Notes under the pieces: generated by a model | Databases searched by the model: none | Seen by the model: only the letters and a program-made list of their open reading frames with translations | Told to the model about the DNA's origin: nothing | Shown here: piece after piece, positions 1 through 8,348 of the stretch | Position numbering within the stretch: position 1 is the stretch's first letter | Layout of the letters: each line of letters starts with the position of its first letter | Made by a program: the position numbers and the translations under genes | Origin: Lachnospiraceae bacterium | Lineage (GTDB): Bacteria > Bacillota > Clostridia > Lachnospirales > Lachnospiraceae | Assembly (NCBI GenBank): GCA_024399135.1 | Contig: JAKSHY010000023.1 | Location: 1-32,837 of the forward strand | DNA length: 32,837 nucleotides | Direction of reading: 5' to 3'

Positions 1-57
1 ATCAAGTATGCTGATGAAGTTATCAGACGTAAAGTTGGTAAGACTGGTAAGAAGTAA
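1..57 (+). CDS. rplF: 50S ribosomal protein L6, C-terminal end (partial)
   Basis: The window opens inside this gene: the last 18 codons read [18 protein letters not shown] before a TAA stop. The basic tail with the [10 protein letters not shown] signature is typical of the end of L6 in the large ribosomal subunit. Its position just before rplR fits the canonical spc-type operon order (rplF-rplR-rpsE). Only the tail is visible, so the call rests on the tail motif and synteny. Confidence 0.9.
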   Translation: MKYADEVIRRKVGKTGKK

Positions 58-77
58 TAGATAAGGAGAGTATAAAA

Positions 78-446
78 ATGGTTAGTAAAGAATCAAGATC
101 TGAAATTCGTGCTAAAAAGCACATGAGAATACGTAACCGTTTTAGTGGTACTGCAGAAAGACCACGTCTTGCGGTTTTTAGAAGTAATAATCATATGTAT
201 GCTCAAATTATCGACGACACAGTTGGTAATACTTTAGTTTCTGCTTCTACAGTTGAAAAAGAAGTAAAGGCAGAATTAGAGAAGACAAATAACGTTGACG
301 CTGCAGCATACTTAGGTCAGGTAATTGCGAAAAGAGCTCTTGATAAGGGTATTGACACTGTTGTTTTTGATAGAGGTGGATTCATATATCAGGGTAAAGT
401 AGCAGCATTAGCTGACGCAGCCAGAGAAGCTGGCTTAAAATTCTAG
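78..446 (+). CDS. rplR: 50S ribosomal protein L18
   Basis: L18 binds 5S rRNA and helps place it in the central protuberance of the large subunit. The 122-residue product has the normal length, a basic N-terminus ([20 protein letters not shown]) and the family core [18 protein letters not shown]. It ends with the usual [10 protein letters not shown]. An AAGGAGAG ribosome binding site lies just upstream of the ATG. It sits 20 bases after rplF and 15 bases before rpsE, so it is clearly co-transcribed. Confidence 0.97.
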   Translation: MVSKESRSEIRAKKHMRIRNRFSGTAERPRLAVFRSNNHMYAQIIDDTVGNTLVSASTVEKEVKAELEKTNNVDAAAYLGQVIAKRALDKGIDTVVFDRGGFIYQGKVAALADAAREAGLKF

Positions 447-461
447 GAAGGGAGAAACGTA

Positions 462-971
462 ATGAGACATACAATCATTGATATGAGCAACATGGAATTA
501 ACAGATAAGGTTGTTGCTATTAAGCGTGTAACTAAGGTTGTAAAGGGTGGTCGTAACATGCGTTTCGCAGCTTTAGTAGTAGTTGGAGATGGACAGGGCC
601 ATGTTGGCGCAGGTCTCGGAAAGGCTGCTGAAGTTCCTGAAGCTATCCGTAAAGGTAAAGAAGATGCTATTAAGAATATGGTATCTGTTGCTACTGATGA
701 GAACTCATCTGTTACACATGACATTATTGGAAAATTTGGTTCTGCTACAGTTCTTTTAAAGAAGGCTCCAGAAGGTACTGGTATCATCGCTGGTGGTCCT
801 GCACGTATCGTGTGTGAACTTGCTGGTATTAAGAATATCCGTACTAAGTCTTTAGGATCAAATAATAAGCAGAATGTAGTACTTGCTACTATTGAAGGTT
901 TACAGAGCTTAAAGACACCTGAACAGGTTGCTGCTGCTCGTGGTAAATCTGTAAGCGAGATTATGGCATAG
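462..971 (+). CDS. rpsE: 30S ribosomal protein S5
   Basis: S5 contributes to the mRNA entry region and decoding accuracy of the small subunit. The 169-residue protein has the N-terminal double-stranded-RNA-binding part ([20 protein letters not shown], about residues 26-46) and the C-terminal domain with [11 protein letters not shown] and [11 protein letters not shown]. Length is normal. The ATG at 462 has a GGGAG site about seven bases upstream. It sits between rplR and rpmD as in the standard operon. Confidence 0.97.
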   Translation: MRHTIIDMSNMELTDKVVAIKRVTKVVKGGRNMRFAALVVVGDGQGHVGAGLGKAAEVPEAIRKGKEDAIKNMVSVATDENSSVTHDIIGKFGSATVLLKKAPEGTGIIAGGPARIVCELAGIKNIRTKSLGSNNKQNVVLATIEGLQSLKTPEQVAAARGKSVSEIMA

Positions 972-984
972 GAGGAATGGTAAG

Positions 985-1170
985 ATGGCAGAAAAAATGT
1001 TAAAAATTACTTTAGTAAAATCTCCTATCGGAGCAGTTCCAAAGCAAAGAGCTACTGTTGAGTCAATGGGATTCAAGAAGGTTAATCAGTGTAAGATGTT
1101 CCCAGACAACGCTGCAACACGCGGACAGATTCAGCAGGTTAGACATTTGTTTAAAGTAGAAGAAGCATAG
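985..1170 (+). CDS. rpmD: 50S ribosomal protein L30
   Basis: A small large-subunit protein of 61 residues, the normal bacterial size. The motif [19 protein letters not shown] and the ending [15 protein letters not shown] match the L30 fold. An AGGAGG-like site (taggaggaatgg) precedes the ATG. It is separated by 13 bases from rpsE and 11 bases from rplO, consistent with one transcript. Confidence 0.96.
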   Translation: MAEKMLKITLVKSPIGAVPKQRATVESMGFKKVNQCKMFPDNAATRGQIQQVRHLFKVEEA

Positions 1171-1181
1171 GAGGTGTCAGA

Positions 1182-1622
1182 ATGGAATTAGCTAATTTAA
1201 GTCCAGCTGAGGGCTCTAAACACAGCGATAACTTTAGAAGAGGACGTGGCCATGGTTCCGGAAACGGAAAGACAGCAGGTAAGGGTCACAAAGGTCAGAA
1301 GGCTCGTTCTGGAGCACCTAGAATTGGTTTCGAAGGTGGACAGATGCCTTTATACAGAAGAATTCCTAAGAAGGGATTCAAGTGTCCTTCACACAAGGAA
1401 ATCATTGCTATTAACTTAAGTGCTTTAGATAGATTCGAAGATGGAGCAACAGTTGATATCGATGCATTAATCGAGGCTGGAATCGTTAAGAACCCTAAGG
1501 ATGGCGTTAAGATCCTTGGAAATGGAGAGATTACCAAAAAGCTTACAGTCAAGGCAAATGCATTCTCAGCATCTGCAGTAGAAAAGATTGAGGCATGTGG
1601 TGGAAGTACAGAGGTGATGTAA
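1182..1622 (+). CDS. rplO: 50S ribosomal protein L15
   Basis: L15 is an assembly protein of the large subunit. The 146-residue product begins [20 protein letters not shown], followed by the Gly/Lys-rich extension ([20 protein letters not shown]) that threads into rRNA, and a globular C-terminal half ending with GGSTEVM. An AGGAGG site precedes the ATG. Its stop codon lies one base before the secY start, so translation of secY is probably coupled to it. Confidence 0.97.
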   Translation: MELANLSPAEGSKHSDNFRRGRGHGSGNGKTAGKGHKGQKARSGAPRIGFEGGQMPLYRRIPKKGFKCPSHKEIIAINLSALDRFEDGATVDIDALIEAGIVKNPKDGVKILGNGEITKKLTVKANAFSASAVEKIEACGGSTEVM

Positions 1623-1623
1623 T

Positions 1624-2961
1624 ATGTTTACAACCCTGAAGAATGCTTTTAAGATTAAAGAAATCAGAGTAAAGTTACTCTTTACTTTAGCAATGCTGTT
1701 CGTAGTTAGATTTGGCTCACAGCTTCCAGTTCCTGGAATTAATATCGAACAGTTCAAAATTTGGTTTGCAAATAAACTAAACAATGCTGATGCTTCAGGT
1801 TTTTTAGCAGCGTTTACTGGTGGTTCTTTCGAGAACATGTCAATACTAGCGCTAAACATTACACCATACATTACTTCATCAATCATCATGCAGTTGTTAA
1901 CAATTGCTATTCCTAAGCTCGAAGAGATGCAAAAGGATGGTGAGGATGGAAGAAAGAAAATTGCATCTATCACACGTTATGTTACAGTAGGTCTTTCATT
2001 AATTGAATCAACAGCAATGGCTATTGCATTCAATAATTCAGGAATGCTTATTGCAAGTGGTAGTTCAGCAGTTAATATGATTTCAGTAATTGCTACATTA
2101 ACAGCAGGTTCTGCTTTCCTTATGTGGATCGGCGAACAGATTACTGAGCATGGTGTTGGAAATGGTATTTCCATAGTATTGGTTATCAATATTATTTCTC
2201 GAATTCCTTCAGATATTGCAAACTTATTTAAGATGTTTGTACTTAATGAAGATTCAAACAAGACAATTGCAGTTAGAATCGTATCAGCATTAATTATTTT
2301 CGCTGTTATCGTAGCTGTAGTTGTATTGGTAATTATTTTAAGTGATGGTGTTCGTAAGATACCTGTACAGTATGCGAAGAAGATGCAGGGAAGAAAGTCA
2401 GTTGGCGGAAGCTCTTCATCTATTCCATTAAAGGTTAATACTTCTGGTGTTATTCCAGTTATCTTCGCATCAAGCTTGATGACATTACCAGGTGTTATTT
2501 GTAACTTCTTTGATGTTCACCCATCAGGCTTTTGGGCTGAAGTATTAAAGACACTGAGTTCAAATAACTGGGTTAATCCTCATAACCCAATTTACTCAAT
2601 CGGATTGTTAATTTATGTATTATTAGTAATCTTCTTTGCTTACTTCTATACATCAATTACATTTAATCCTTTAGAGGTTTCAGAAAACATGAAGAAGTCA
2701 GGTGGATTCATCCCTGGAATCAGACCAGGAAAACCTACCTCAGACTATTTAAATAAGGTATTAACATACATCGTCTTCATCGGCGCTGTAGGCCTTACCA
2801 TCGTTTGTGTGATTCCTTATGTATTCAATGGTATCTTTGAAGCATCGGTTTCATTCGGTGGAACATCACTTATCATTATCGTAAGTGTTGTCCTTGAGAC
2901 AGTTAAGCAGGTTGAGTCACAGATGCTTGTTCGTAACTACAGAGGATTCTTAAACGATTAA
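1624..2961 (+). CDS. secY: Preprotein translocase subunit SecY
   Basis: SecY is the channel subunit of the Sec translocon in the cytoplasmic membrane. The 445-residue protein has the expected length and about ten hydrophobic segments. Family landmarks include the RFGSQLPVPGIN start of the first periplasmic loop and plug region, ALNITPYITSSIIMQLL, the EQITEHGVGNGIS motif, and the C-terminal cytosolic segments GFIPGIRPGKPT and QMLVRNYRGFL. The ATG overlaps the rplO region by spacing of one base, with an AGAGGTGA site inside the end of rplO. A hairpin lies downstream before adk. Confidence 0.98.
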   Translation: MFTTLKNAFKIKEIRVKLLFTLAMLFVVRFGSQLPVPGINIEQFKIWFANKLNNADASGFLAAFTGGSFENMSILALNITPYITSSIIMQLLTIAIPKLEEMQKDGEDGRKKIASITRYVTVGLSLIESTAMAIAFNNSGMLIASGSSAVNMISVIATLTAGSAFLMWIGEQITEHGVGNGISIVLVINIISRIPSDIANLFKMFVLNEDSNKTIAVRIVSALIIFAVIVAVVVLVIILSDGVRKIPVQYAKKMQGRKSVGGSSSSIPLKVNTSGVIPVIFASSLMTLPGVICNFFDVHPSGFWAEVLKTLSSNNWVNPHNPIYSIGLLIYVLLVIFFAYFYTSITFNPLEVSENMKKSGGFIPGIRPGKPTSDYLNKVLTYIVFIGAVGLTIVCVIPYVFNGIFEASVSFGGTSLIIIVSVVLETVKQVESQMLVRNYRGFLND

Positions 2962-2990
2962 TGAATAACTAAAGTTTGATTAGGGTATTA

Positions 2991-3017
2991 GGAAAGCTCG
3001 AAGTGGGCTTTCCTTTT
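2991..3017 (+). terminator. Hairpin with short U-run between secY and adk (attenuator candidate)
   Basis: GGAAAGCTC (2991-2999) can pair with GGGCTTTCC (3005-3013) around a GAAGT loop. This gives a nine-pair stem with one G-U wobble, followed by TTTTG. The U-run is short, so partial termination or mRNA-end protection is more likely than full termination. It would lower adk, map and infA expression relative to the upstream ribosomal genes. Confidence 0.55.
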
Positions 3018-3045
3018 GCCCTGTATTTAGGAAGAGGACATTATT

Positions 3046-3687
3046 ATGAAGATTATTATGTTAGGTGCACCTGGTGCTGGTAAGGGCACACAGGCCATCA
3101 TGATTGCTGATAAATATGGTATCCCTCACATTTCAACAGGTGATATCTTCAGAGCTAATATTAAGAACAATACAGAACTTGGTCAGGAAGCTAAGAAGTA
3201 TATGGATCAGGGACTTTTAGTTCCAGATGAGTTAACAGTTAAGATTCTTCTTGACAGAGTTGCTAAGGATGACTGCAAGAACGGATATGTTCTTGACGGT
3301 TTCCCAAGAACAATTCCTCAGGCTGAAGTTTTAGAGGATGCGCTTAATAAGTTAAACGATGCTGTTGATTATGCAATCGACGTTAACGTTCCTGATGAAA
3401 ATATCATTAAGAGAATGGGTGGAAGAAGAGCTTGCGTTAAGTGCGGCGCAACATACCATATCGAGCACGTTCCTCCTAAGAAGGAAGGAATCTGTGATAA
3501 CTGTGGTGAGGCACTTGTTCTTAGAGATGATGATAAGCCAGAGACAGTTAAGAATCGTCTCGATGTATATCACAAGCAGACTCAGCCACTTATTGACTTC
3601 TATAGTCAAAAAGGAATTCTTAAGACAGTAGATGGCACTATGGATATGAAGGACGTATTCGGTGCTATTACAGATATTTTAGGATAA
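3046..3687 (+). CDS. adk: Adenylate kinase (zinc-lid type)
   Basis: Adenylate kinase interconverts ATP + AMP and 2 ADP in the cytoplasm. The P-loop is GAPGAGKGT at residues 7-15; the AMP-binding part reads HISTGDIFR, and DGFPRT lies at residues 84-89. The LID carries four cysteines, C130-x2-C133 and C150-x2-C153, the zinc-binding arrangement common in Gram-positives. The 213-residue length is normal. The ATG follows an AGGAAGAGG site. The secY-adk-map-infA order is canonical for Firmicutes. Confidence 0.98.
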   Translation: MKIIMLGAPGAGKGTQAIMIADKYGIPHISTGDIFRANIKNNTELGQEAKKYMDQGLLVPDELTVKILLDRVAKDDCKNGYVLDGFPRTIPQAEVLEDALNKLNDAVDYAIDVNVPDENIIKRMGGRRACVKCGATYHIEHVPPKKEGICDNCGEALVLRDDDKPETVKNRLDVYHKQTQPLIDFYSQKGILKTVDGTMDMKDVFGAITDILG

Positions 3688-3696
3688 AGATATAGT

Positions 3697-4455
3697 ATGG
3701 CTATCAATATTAAGTCTTCTCGTGAAATTGAACTGATGAGAGAGTCCTGCAAAATACTTGGCAAAGTATTCATGGAGATGGAACAGTTCGTAAGACCTGG
3801 TATCAGCACGAAAGATATAGATGATTTAGGAGAGAAGCTAATTCGTTCCTATGGATGCGTTCCTAACTTTTTGAATTATGAAGGTTATCCTGCATCTGTA
3901 TGTGTTTCGGTTAATGACGAGGTAGTTCACGGGATTCCAAGAAAAGACAGAATTTTACAAGAGGGTGACATCGTAAGTTTAGATGCAGGCCTTATATATA
4001 AAGGATATCATTCTGATATGGCAAGAACCTTTGGGGTAGGAGAAATATCTGAAGATGCCAAACTGTTAATAGAAAGAACTAAGGCAAGCTTCTTCGAAGG
4101 TATTAAATATGCAAAGGATGGATGTCATTTATATGATATATCAGGTGCAATAGACAATTACATTTCGAAGTTCGGATACGGAATAGTAAAAGAACTTGTG
4201 GGACATGGAATTGGACTATCACTGCACGAGGAACCTCAGATTCCTAACTTTAAGCAATGGAGAAGAGGTCCGAAACTTAGAAGTGGAATGACACTGGCCA
4301 TTGAACCTATGATTAATATGGGTGGAGCCGATGTATGTTGGCTTGATGATGATTGGACAGTTGTTTCAGAAGATGAATCTTTATCTGCTCACTATGAAAA
4401 TACAGTTCTTATAACAGACGGTGAGCCAGAGATATTAACACTTATTGATATGTAA
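3697..4455 (+). CDS. map: Methionine aminopeptidase, type I
   Basis: This enzyme removes the initiator methionine from nascent proteins. The 252-residue length fits a type Ia enzyme without an N-terminal extension. Candidate metal ligands of the pita-bread fold are visible in order: LDAGLIYKGYHSDMART (two Asp), GHGIGLSLHEEP (His), LAIEPM (Glu) and HYENTVLIT (Glu). It starts nine bases after adk with only a weak ribosome binding site (GATAAAG), which suggests translational coupling. Confidence 0.96.
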   Translation: MAINIKSSREIELMRESCKILGKVFMEMEQFVRPGISTKDIDDLGEKLIRSYGCVPNFLNYEGYPASVCVSVNDEVVHGIPRKDRILQEGDIVSLDAGLIYKGYHSDMARTFGVGEISEDAKLLIERTKASFFEGIKYAKDGCHLYDISGAIDNYISKFGYGIVKELVGHGIGLSLHEEPQIPNFKQWRRGPKLRSGMTLAIEPMINMGGADVCWLDDDWTVVSEDESLSAHYENTVLITDGEPEILTLIDM

Positions 4456-4473
4456 TATATAAGGAGGAAATGC

Positions 4474-4692
4474 ATGTCTAAAGATGATGTAATCGAGATT
4501 GAAGGTACTGTAGTTGAGAAACTTCCTAATACTATGTTCCAGGTAGAACTTGAAAATGGACATAAGGTATTGGCTCACATTTCCGGCAAGCTTCGTCAGA
4601 ACTTTATCAGAATTCTGCCAGGAGACAAAGTAACATTAGAATTATCACCATATGATCTTTCTAAGGGAAGAATAATATGGAGAGATAAATAA
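4474..4692 (+). CDS. infA: Translation initiation factor IF-1
   Basis: IF-1 occupies the ribosomal A site during initiation. The 72-residue product is a single OB-fold with the diagnostic stretches [38 protein letters not shown] and the end [12 protein letters not shown] strong AGGAGG site precedes the ATG. No KOW-domain gene lies between map and infA, unlike in some Gram-positives. Confidence 0.97.
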   Translation: MSKDDVIEIEGTVVEKLPNTMFQVELENGHKVLAHISGKLRQNFIRILPGDKVTLELSPYDLSKGRIIWRDK

Positions 4693-4712
4693 ATACACAC
4701 AATATTTAGTGG

Positions 4713-4741
4713 TTGCTAAGTTTTCGTGTGTGTGGTACACT
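4713..4741 (+). promoter_or_regulatory. Candidate sigma-A promoter upstream of rpmJ-rpsM
   Basis: TTGCTA (4713-4718) and TACACT (4736-4741) are separated by 17 bases. The boxes and their ATTTAGT upstream context resemble the clearer rplM promoter further downstream. It would give the rpmJ-rpsM-rpsK-rpsD-rpoA-rplQ block its own transcription start. It was identified by eye only. Confidence 0.5.
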
Positions 4742-4773
4742 ATTAAACGGTCTTTTTTGAAAGGAGGTTTAAC

Positions 4774-4887
4774 ATGAAAGTTAGATCATCAGTAAAACCG
4801 ATCTGCGAAAAGTGCAAGGTCATCAAGAGAAAAGGACGTATCAGAATTATTTGTGAAAATCCAAAGCATAAGCAAAGACAGGGTTAA
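4774..4887 (+). CDS. rpmJ: 50S ribosomal protein L36
   Basis: A 37-residue protein starting [20 protein letters not shown] and ending HKQRQG. Three cysteines and a histidine (C11, C14, C27, H32) form the zinc-binding set of the C+ type of L36. An AAAGGAGG site sits a few bases before the ATG. It lies in the canonical place between infA and rpsM. The gene is short enough to be missed by length cut-offs. Confidence 0.97.
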   Translation: MKVRSSVKPICEKCKVIKRKGRIRIICENPKHKQRQG

Positions 4888-4931
4888 TCGCACTTGCGTG
4901 ATAACTTCTTGATTCACAGTTTTTGTGTAAG

Positions 4932-4986
4932 ATCGGAACAAAGGATTTGATAGGTCCGATTGGGTTGTAAAAATATAACCCCAATC
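4932..4986 (+). promoter_or_regulatory. Structured leader upstream of rpsM with two mutually exclusive hairpins
   Basis: ATCGGA (4932-4937) can pair with TCCGAT (4955-4960). The bases from 4958 also begin a stronger stem: 4958-4969 pairs with 4974-4986 around an AAAA loop, twelve pairs with one G-U and one bulged C. The shared bases GAT (4958-4960) make the two helices compete. There is no U-run, so this is not a simple terminator. Ribosomal protein S4 regulates the equivalent operon in E. coli at the rpsM leader, so an autoregulatory site is possible here. Confidence 0.45.
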
Positions 4987-5033
4987 AATTAGTATGGGCA
5001 CAGAAGGTGCCAAGAAAATGGAGGAAAAAGTAT

Positions 5034-5402
5034 ATGGCTCGTATTGCAGGTGTTGACTTACCTAGAGACAAGCGTATCGAAATTGGTTTAACATATGTTT
5101 ATGGAATCGGCAGACCATCTGCTACTAAGATTCTTGAAGCAGCAAAGGTTAATCCTGATACTCGTGTTAGAGAGTTAACAGATGATGAGGTTAAGAGAAT
5201 CGCTGAGGTCATTGACGCTGACTACATGGTAGAAGGTGACTTAAGAAGAGAAGTTGCTCTTAACATCAAGCGTTTGCAAGAAGTTGGTTGCTACAGAGGT
5301 ATCCGTCATAGAAAGGGACTTCCTGTACGTGGTCAGAAGACTAAGACAAATGCCAGAACTCGTAAGGGTCCTAAGCGTACTGTTGCAAACAAGAAAAAGT
5401 AA
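5034..5402 (+). CDS. rpsM: 30S ribosomal protein S13
   Basis: S13 sits in the head of the small subunit and contacts the large subunit and P-site tRNA. The chosen start gives [20 protein letters not shown], the conserved N-terminus, and a normal 122-residue length. A GTG at 5007 in the same frame would add nine atypical residues and is rejected. GGAGG lies just upstream of the chosen ATG. The C-terminus has the typical [18 protein letters not shown] and a basic tail. Confidence 0.97.
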   Translation: MARIAGVDLPRDKRIEIGLTYVYGIGRPSATKILEAAKVNPDTRVRELTDDEVKRIAEVIDADYMVEGDLRREVALNIKRLQEVGCYRGIRHRKGLPVRGQKTKTNARTRKGPKRTVANKKK

Positions 5403-5458
5403 TTAGGTAACAAGTAAACAATTATTATTAAGAAAGAAAGTTAAAGTAGGTTAGTTTT

Positions 5459-5863
5459 ATGGCAGCACAGAAGAAAGCAGCTACTAAGAAGGTAGCTAAG
5501 AGACGTGTCAAGAAAAACGTTGAACATGGACAGGCACATATCCAGGCTTCATTTAACAATACTATCGTTACATTAACAGATAATGATGGTAATGCATTAA
5601 GCTGGGCAAGTGCAGGTGGTCTTGGATTCAGAGGTTCAAAGAAATCTACTCCATATGCAGCACAGATGGCTGCAGAGACAGCAACTAAGGCAGCATTAGT
5701 TCATGGCCTTAAGACAGTTGATGTTATGGTGAAGGGACCAGGTTCAGGACGTGAAGCAGCAATCAGAGCATTGCAGGCAGCTGGATTAGAGGTTACTTCA
5801 ATTAGGGACGTAACTCCTGTTCCACATAATGGTTGTCGTCCACCAAAGAGACGTCGTGTGTAA
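5459..5863 (+). CDS. rpsK: 30S ribosomal protein S11
   Basis: S11 is part of the small-subunit platform and contacts mRNA near the exit. The 134-residue product has the family core [15 protein letters not shown], then [13 protein letters not shown] and the ending [18 protein letters not shown]. The N-terminus is a short Lys/Ala-rich extension. The ribosome binding site is weak (AGTAGG), so coupling or abundant transcript may carry translation. It follows rpsM by 56 bases. Confidence 0.97.
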   Translation: MAAQKKAATKKVAKRRVKKNVEHGQAHIQASFNNTIVTLTDNDGNALSWASAGGLGFRGSKKSTPYAAQMAAETATKAALVHGLKTVDVMVKGPGSGREAAIRALQAAGLEVTSIRDVTPVPHNGCRPPKRRRV

Positions 5864-5879
5864 TTGATATAATTGCACT

Positions 5880-5921
5880 TTGTTTAGGATGTTGGAAGAA
5901 GGTACATTGTACTGTAAACAA
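5880..5921 (+). promoter_or_regulatory. Hairpin in the rpsK-rpsD gap (possible S4 leader)
   Basis: TTGTTTA (5880-5886) pairs perfectly with TAAACAA (5915-5921). A short inner hairpin GTAC/GTAC (5902-5905 and 5909-5912) lies inside the loop. The structure ends about 20 bases before the rpsD start. S4 represses its own synthesis in both E. coli and Bacillus, so a site directly ahead of rpsD is plausible, but no known S4-leader consensus was recognised. Confidence 0.35.
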
Positions 5922-5941
5922 TTAGTAAAGGAGAATTTAAA

Positions 5942-6535
5942 ATGGCAGTAAACAGAGTTCCTGTATTAAAGAGATGTAGAGCTTTAGGCTTAGAGCCTCA
6001 GTTCTTAGGTTATTCTAAGAAGTCTAACCGTCAGCTCAAGAACGCTAACCGTAAGGTTTCAGAGTATGGTCTTCAGTTACGTGAAAAGCAGAAGGCTAAG
6101 TTCATCTACGGTGTATTAGAGAAGCCTTTCCGTAACTACTATGAGAAGGCTGACAGAATGAAGGGTATGACAGGTGAAAACCTTATGGTTTTACTTGAGA
6201 GCCGTCTTGATTCAATCGTATTCAGAATGGGATTCGCTAGAACAAGAAGAGAAGCTCGTCAGATCGTTGATCACAAGCATATCTTAGTAAATGGTAAGCA
6301 GGTTAATATTCCTTCATACTTAGTTAAGGCTGGCGATGTTATCGAAGTTAGAGAGCAGTCAAAGTCTTTACAGAGATATAAAGATATTTTGGAGGTTACA
6401 GCAGGCAGACTTACTCCTGAATGGATGGATGTTGATGTTGAAGCTCTTAAGGGCACAATCAAGAATCTTCCTACAAGAGAGATGATTGACGTTCCTGTTA
6501 ACGAGATGCTTATCGTCGAGTTGTATTCTAAATAA
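5942..6535 (+). CDS. rpsD: 30S ribosomal protein S4
   Basis: S4 nucleates assembly of the small-subunit body and is a known translational regulator. The 197-residue product has the N-terminal domain ([20 protein letters not shown]), then [23 protein letters not shown] and the S4 RNA-binding motif ([20 protein letters not shown]). It lacks the zinc-binding cysteine cluster found near the N-terminus in some S4 forms, so it is the C-minus type. An AAAGGAG site precedes the ATG. Confidence 0.97.
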   Translation: MAVNRVPVLKRCRALGLEPQFLGYSKKSNRQLKNANRKVSEYGLQLREKQKAKFIYGVLEKPFRNYYEKADRMKGMTGENLMVLLESRLDSIVFRMGFARTRREARQIVDHKHILVNGKQVNIPSYLVKAGDVIEVREQSKSLQRYKDILEVTAGRLTPEWMDVDVEALKGTIKNLPTREMIDVPVNEMLIVELYSK

Positions 6536-6560
6536 TACCGTTAATTAAGGAGGGTTAAAA

Positions 6561-7520
6561 ATGTTTGATTTTGAAAGACCAAATATTGAGGTTGCTGAAA
6601 TCTCTGCTGATAAGAAGTTCGGTAGATTTGTTGTAGAACCCTTGGAGAGAGGCTATGGTATTACATTAGGAAACTCTCTAAGAAGAATTATGCTTTCATC
6701 TTTACCAGGTGCAGCAGTATCTCAGGTTAAAATTGAAGGTGTTCTTCATGAGTTCTCTTCCATCGAAGGTGTTAAGGAAGATATTACAGAAATTATCATG
6801 AATATTAAGAGCCTTGCTATTAGAAATAATAGCGACTCTAACGAACCTAAGACAGCATACATTGAGTATGAAGGCGAAGGTGTTGTTAAGGCTTCTGATA
6901 TTCAGTGTGATCAGGATATTGAAATTCTTAATCCTGATTTAACAATAGCTACTTTAAGTGGTAAGAAGACTAAGTTATATATGGAACTTACTATCACTAA
7001 GGGTAGAGGATATGTTAGCTCAGATAAGAACAAGGGAGATGATCTTCCAATCGGAGTTATCGCTATTGATTCTATCTACACTCCAGTTGAGAGAGTTAAT
7101 GTATCAGTAGAAAACACACGTGTAGGTCAGGTTACTGACTACGACAAGCTTACACTTGACGTGTGGACTAACGGAACATTAGTTCCAGACGAGGCTGTTT
7201 CATTAGCAGCTAAGGTATTGAGCGAGCACTTAGGCTTATTCATTAATCTTTCTGAGAATGCAAAGAATGCAGAAATCATGACAGTTAAGGAAGAAGATGA
7301 GAAGGAAAAGGTTCTCGTTATGAGCATTGACGAATTAGAGTTATCTGTTCGTTCTTACAACTGCTTAAAGAGAGCTGGTATCAATACTGTTGAAGAGTTA
7401 ACTAATAAGACTCCTGATGAAATGATGAAGGTTCGTAATCTTGGACGTAAGTCATTAGAAGAAGTTTTAGCTAAGTTAAAGGAATTAGGTCTTCAGCTTA
7501 ACAACGGCGAGGATTTATAA
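6561..7520 (+). CDS. rpoA: DNA-directed RNA polymerase subunit alpha
   Basis: Alpha dimerises to start polymerase assembly, and its C-terminal domain contacts promoter UP elements and activators. The 319-residue protein has the N-terminal domain with [20 protein letters not shown] (about residues 22-41) and the C-terminal domain with [19 protein letters not shown] and [12 protein letters not shown]. Length is normal. AGGAGG precedes the ATG. Its place between rpsD and rplQ is universal in this operon. Confidence 0.98.
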   Translation: MFDFERPNIEVAEISADKKFGRFVVEPLERGYGITLGNSLRRIMLSSLPGAAVSQVKIEGVLHEFSSIEGVKEDITEIIMNIKSLAIRNNSDSNEPKTAYIEYEGEGVVKASDIQCDQDIEILNPDLTIATLSGKKTKLYMELTITKGRGYVSSDKNKGDDLPIGVIAIDSIYTPVERVNVSVENTRVGQVTDYDKLTLDVWTNGTLVPDEAVSLAAKVLSEHLGLFINLSENAKNAEIMTVKEEDEKEKVLVMSIDELELSVRSYNCLKRAGINTVEELTNKTPDEMMKVRNLGRKSLEEVLAKLKELGLQLNNGEDL

Positions 7521-7633
7521 GTTTTGATAGCAGGTGCTGTAATACCAATGTGTGAGTGCCTGTTCTCAAGAATGGAAACACGTATATCTTTATTAAGTCC
7601 AAAGTGCGTAAGGATATACACCATCAAGTGAGG

Positions 7634-7647
7634 TAGACGTAAGTCTA
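7634..7647 (+). promoter_or_regulatory. Small hairpin beside the rplQ ribosome binding site
   Basis: TAGAC and GTCTA pair around a GTAA tetraloop, three bases before AAAGGAG of rplQ. It lies at the end of an unusually long 141-base rpoA-rplQ gap, which otherwise shows no gene. The stem is only five pairs, so a translational role is a guess. Confidence 0.25.
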
Positions 7648-7661
7648 AGAAAGGAGCCAAA

Positions 7662-8198
7662 ATGGCTAAGTACAGAAAATTAGGAAAAACATCCGATCAG
7701 AGAAAAGCATTATTAAGAAACCAGGTTACAGCTTTATTGTACAATGGAAAGATTGTTACAACAGAGGCTAGAGCTAAGGAAGTTAAGAAGATTGCTGAAG
7801 GACTTATCGCATTAGGCGTTAAGGAAAAGGATAACTTCGAAACAGTAACAGTTGATGCTAAGGTTCCTGAGAGAGATAAGGATGGCAAGCGTGTTAAGGA
7901 AGTTGTAGACGGTAAGAAGGTTACTAAGTATACAACAGTTAAGAAAGAAATCAAGAAGGATATGCCTTCAAGATTACATGCACGTCGTCAGATGCTTAAG
8001 GTTCTTTACTCTGTAACAGAAGTTCCTACAGCTGCTGCAGGTAAGAAGCGTGGAACTAAGGAAGTTGATTTAGTTGCTAAGATTTTTGATGAGTATGGTG
8101 TTAAGTATGCTAACCGTAACGGTGGTTACACAAGAATCATCAAGATCGGACCTCGTAAGGGTGATGCAGCTATGGAAGTAGTTCTTGAGTTAGTTTAA
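7662..8198 (+). CDS. rplQ: 50S ribosomal protein L17, enlarged form
   Basis: L17 lies near the exit tunnel of the large subunit. The N-terminus AKYRKLGKTSDQRKALLRNQ and the C-terminal part GGYTRIIKIGPRKGDAAMEV are the family signatures. At 178 residues it is well over the usual length of about 120. The extra material is a charged block at about residues 52-104 (rich in Lys, Asp and Val) between the first helix pair and the RLHARRQMLKVLY helix. It is the last gene of the superoperon and is followed by a strong terminator. Confidence 0.96.
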   Translation: MAKYRKLGKTSDQRKALLRNQVTALLYNGKIVTTEARAKEVKKIAEGLIALGVKEKDNFETVTVDAKVPERDKDGKRVKEVVDGKKVTKYTTVKKEIKKDMPSRLHARRQMLKVLYSVTEVPTAAAGKKRGTKEVDLVAKIFDEYGVKYANRNGGYTRIIKIGPRKGDAAMEVVLELV

Positions 8199-8211
8199 TA
8201 TTTAAACTGTG

Positions 8212-8240
8212 AAGGCTTCGGTATTTACCGAAGCCTTTTT
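8212..8240 (+). terminator. Rho-independent terminator after rplQ
   Basis: AAGGCTTCGGT (8212-8222) pairs perfectly with ACCGAAGCCTT (8227-8237) around an ATTT loop, with a T-run to 8240. It ends the ribosomal superoperon about 14 bases after the rplQ stop. Confidence 0.93.
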
Positions 8241-8254
8241 ATTTGTGAAAATAT

Positions 8255-8333
8255 GTAAAGTATATGGTGTATGGTGTGCGTAAAGTGTGTGGTGTATGTA
8301 AAGTGTATGGTGTATGTAAAGTGTATAGTGTAT
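8255..8333. repeat. Small tandem repeat, about 18-bp unit
   Basis: The unit GTAAAGTGTATGGTGTAT occurs as three near-perfect 18-bp copies starting at 8280, 8298 and 8316, preceded by a longer 25-bp variant at 8255. The copies differ at single G/A positions. It lies between the rplQ terminator and the end of the small minus-strand ORF. It shows no coding or hairpin structure and looks like a slippage minisatellite. Confidence 0.85.
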
Positions 8334-8348
8334 GTAATATGTGCATAT

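Noticed and set aside
1566-1973. 135-codon minus-strand frame over rplO-secY
   Set aside because: It is antisense to two essential genes with clear homology, and no ribosome binding site or family motif was seen.
3359-3631. 90-codon plus-strand frame inside adk
   Set aside because: It is out of frame within adk. The adk frame carries all expected motifs.
4702-4733. Terminator between infA and rpmJ from the ACACAC/GTGTGT pairing
   Set aside because: The loop is long, the stem is low-complexity and no U-run follows directly. A promoter reading of the same region is better supported.
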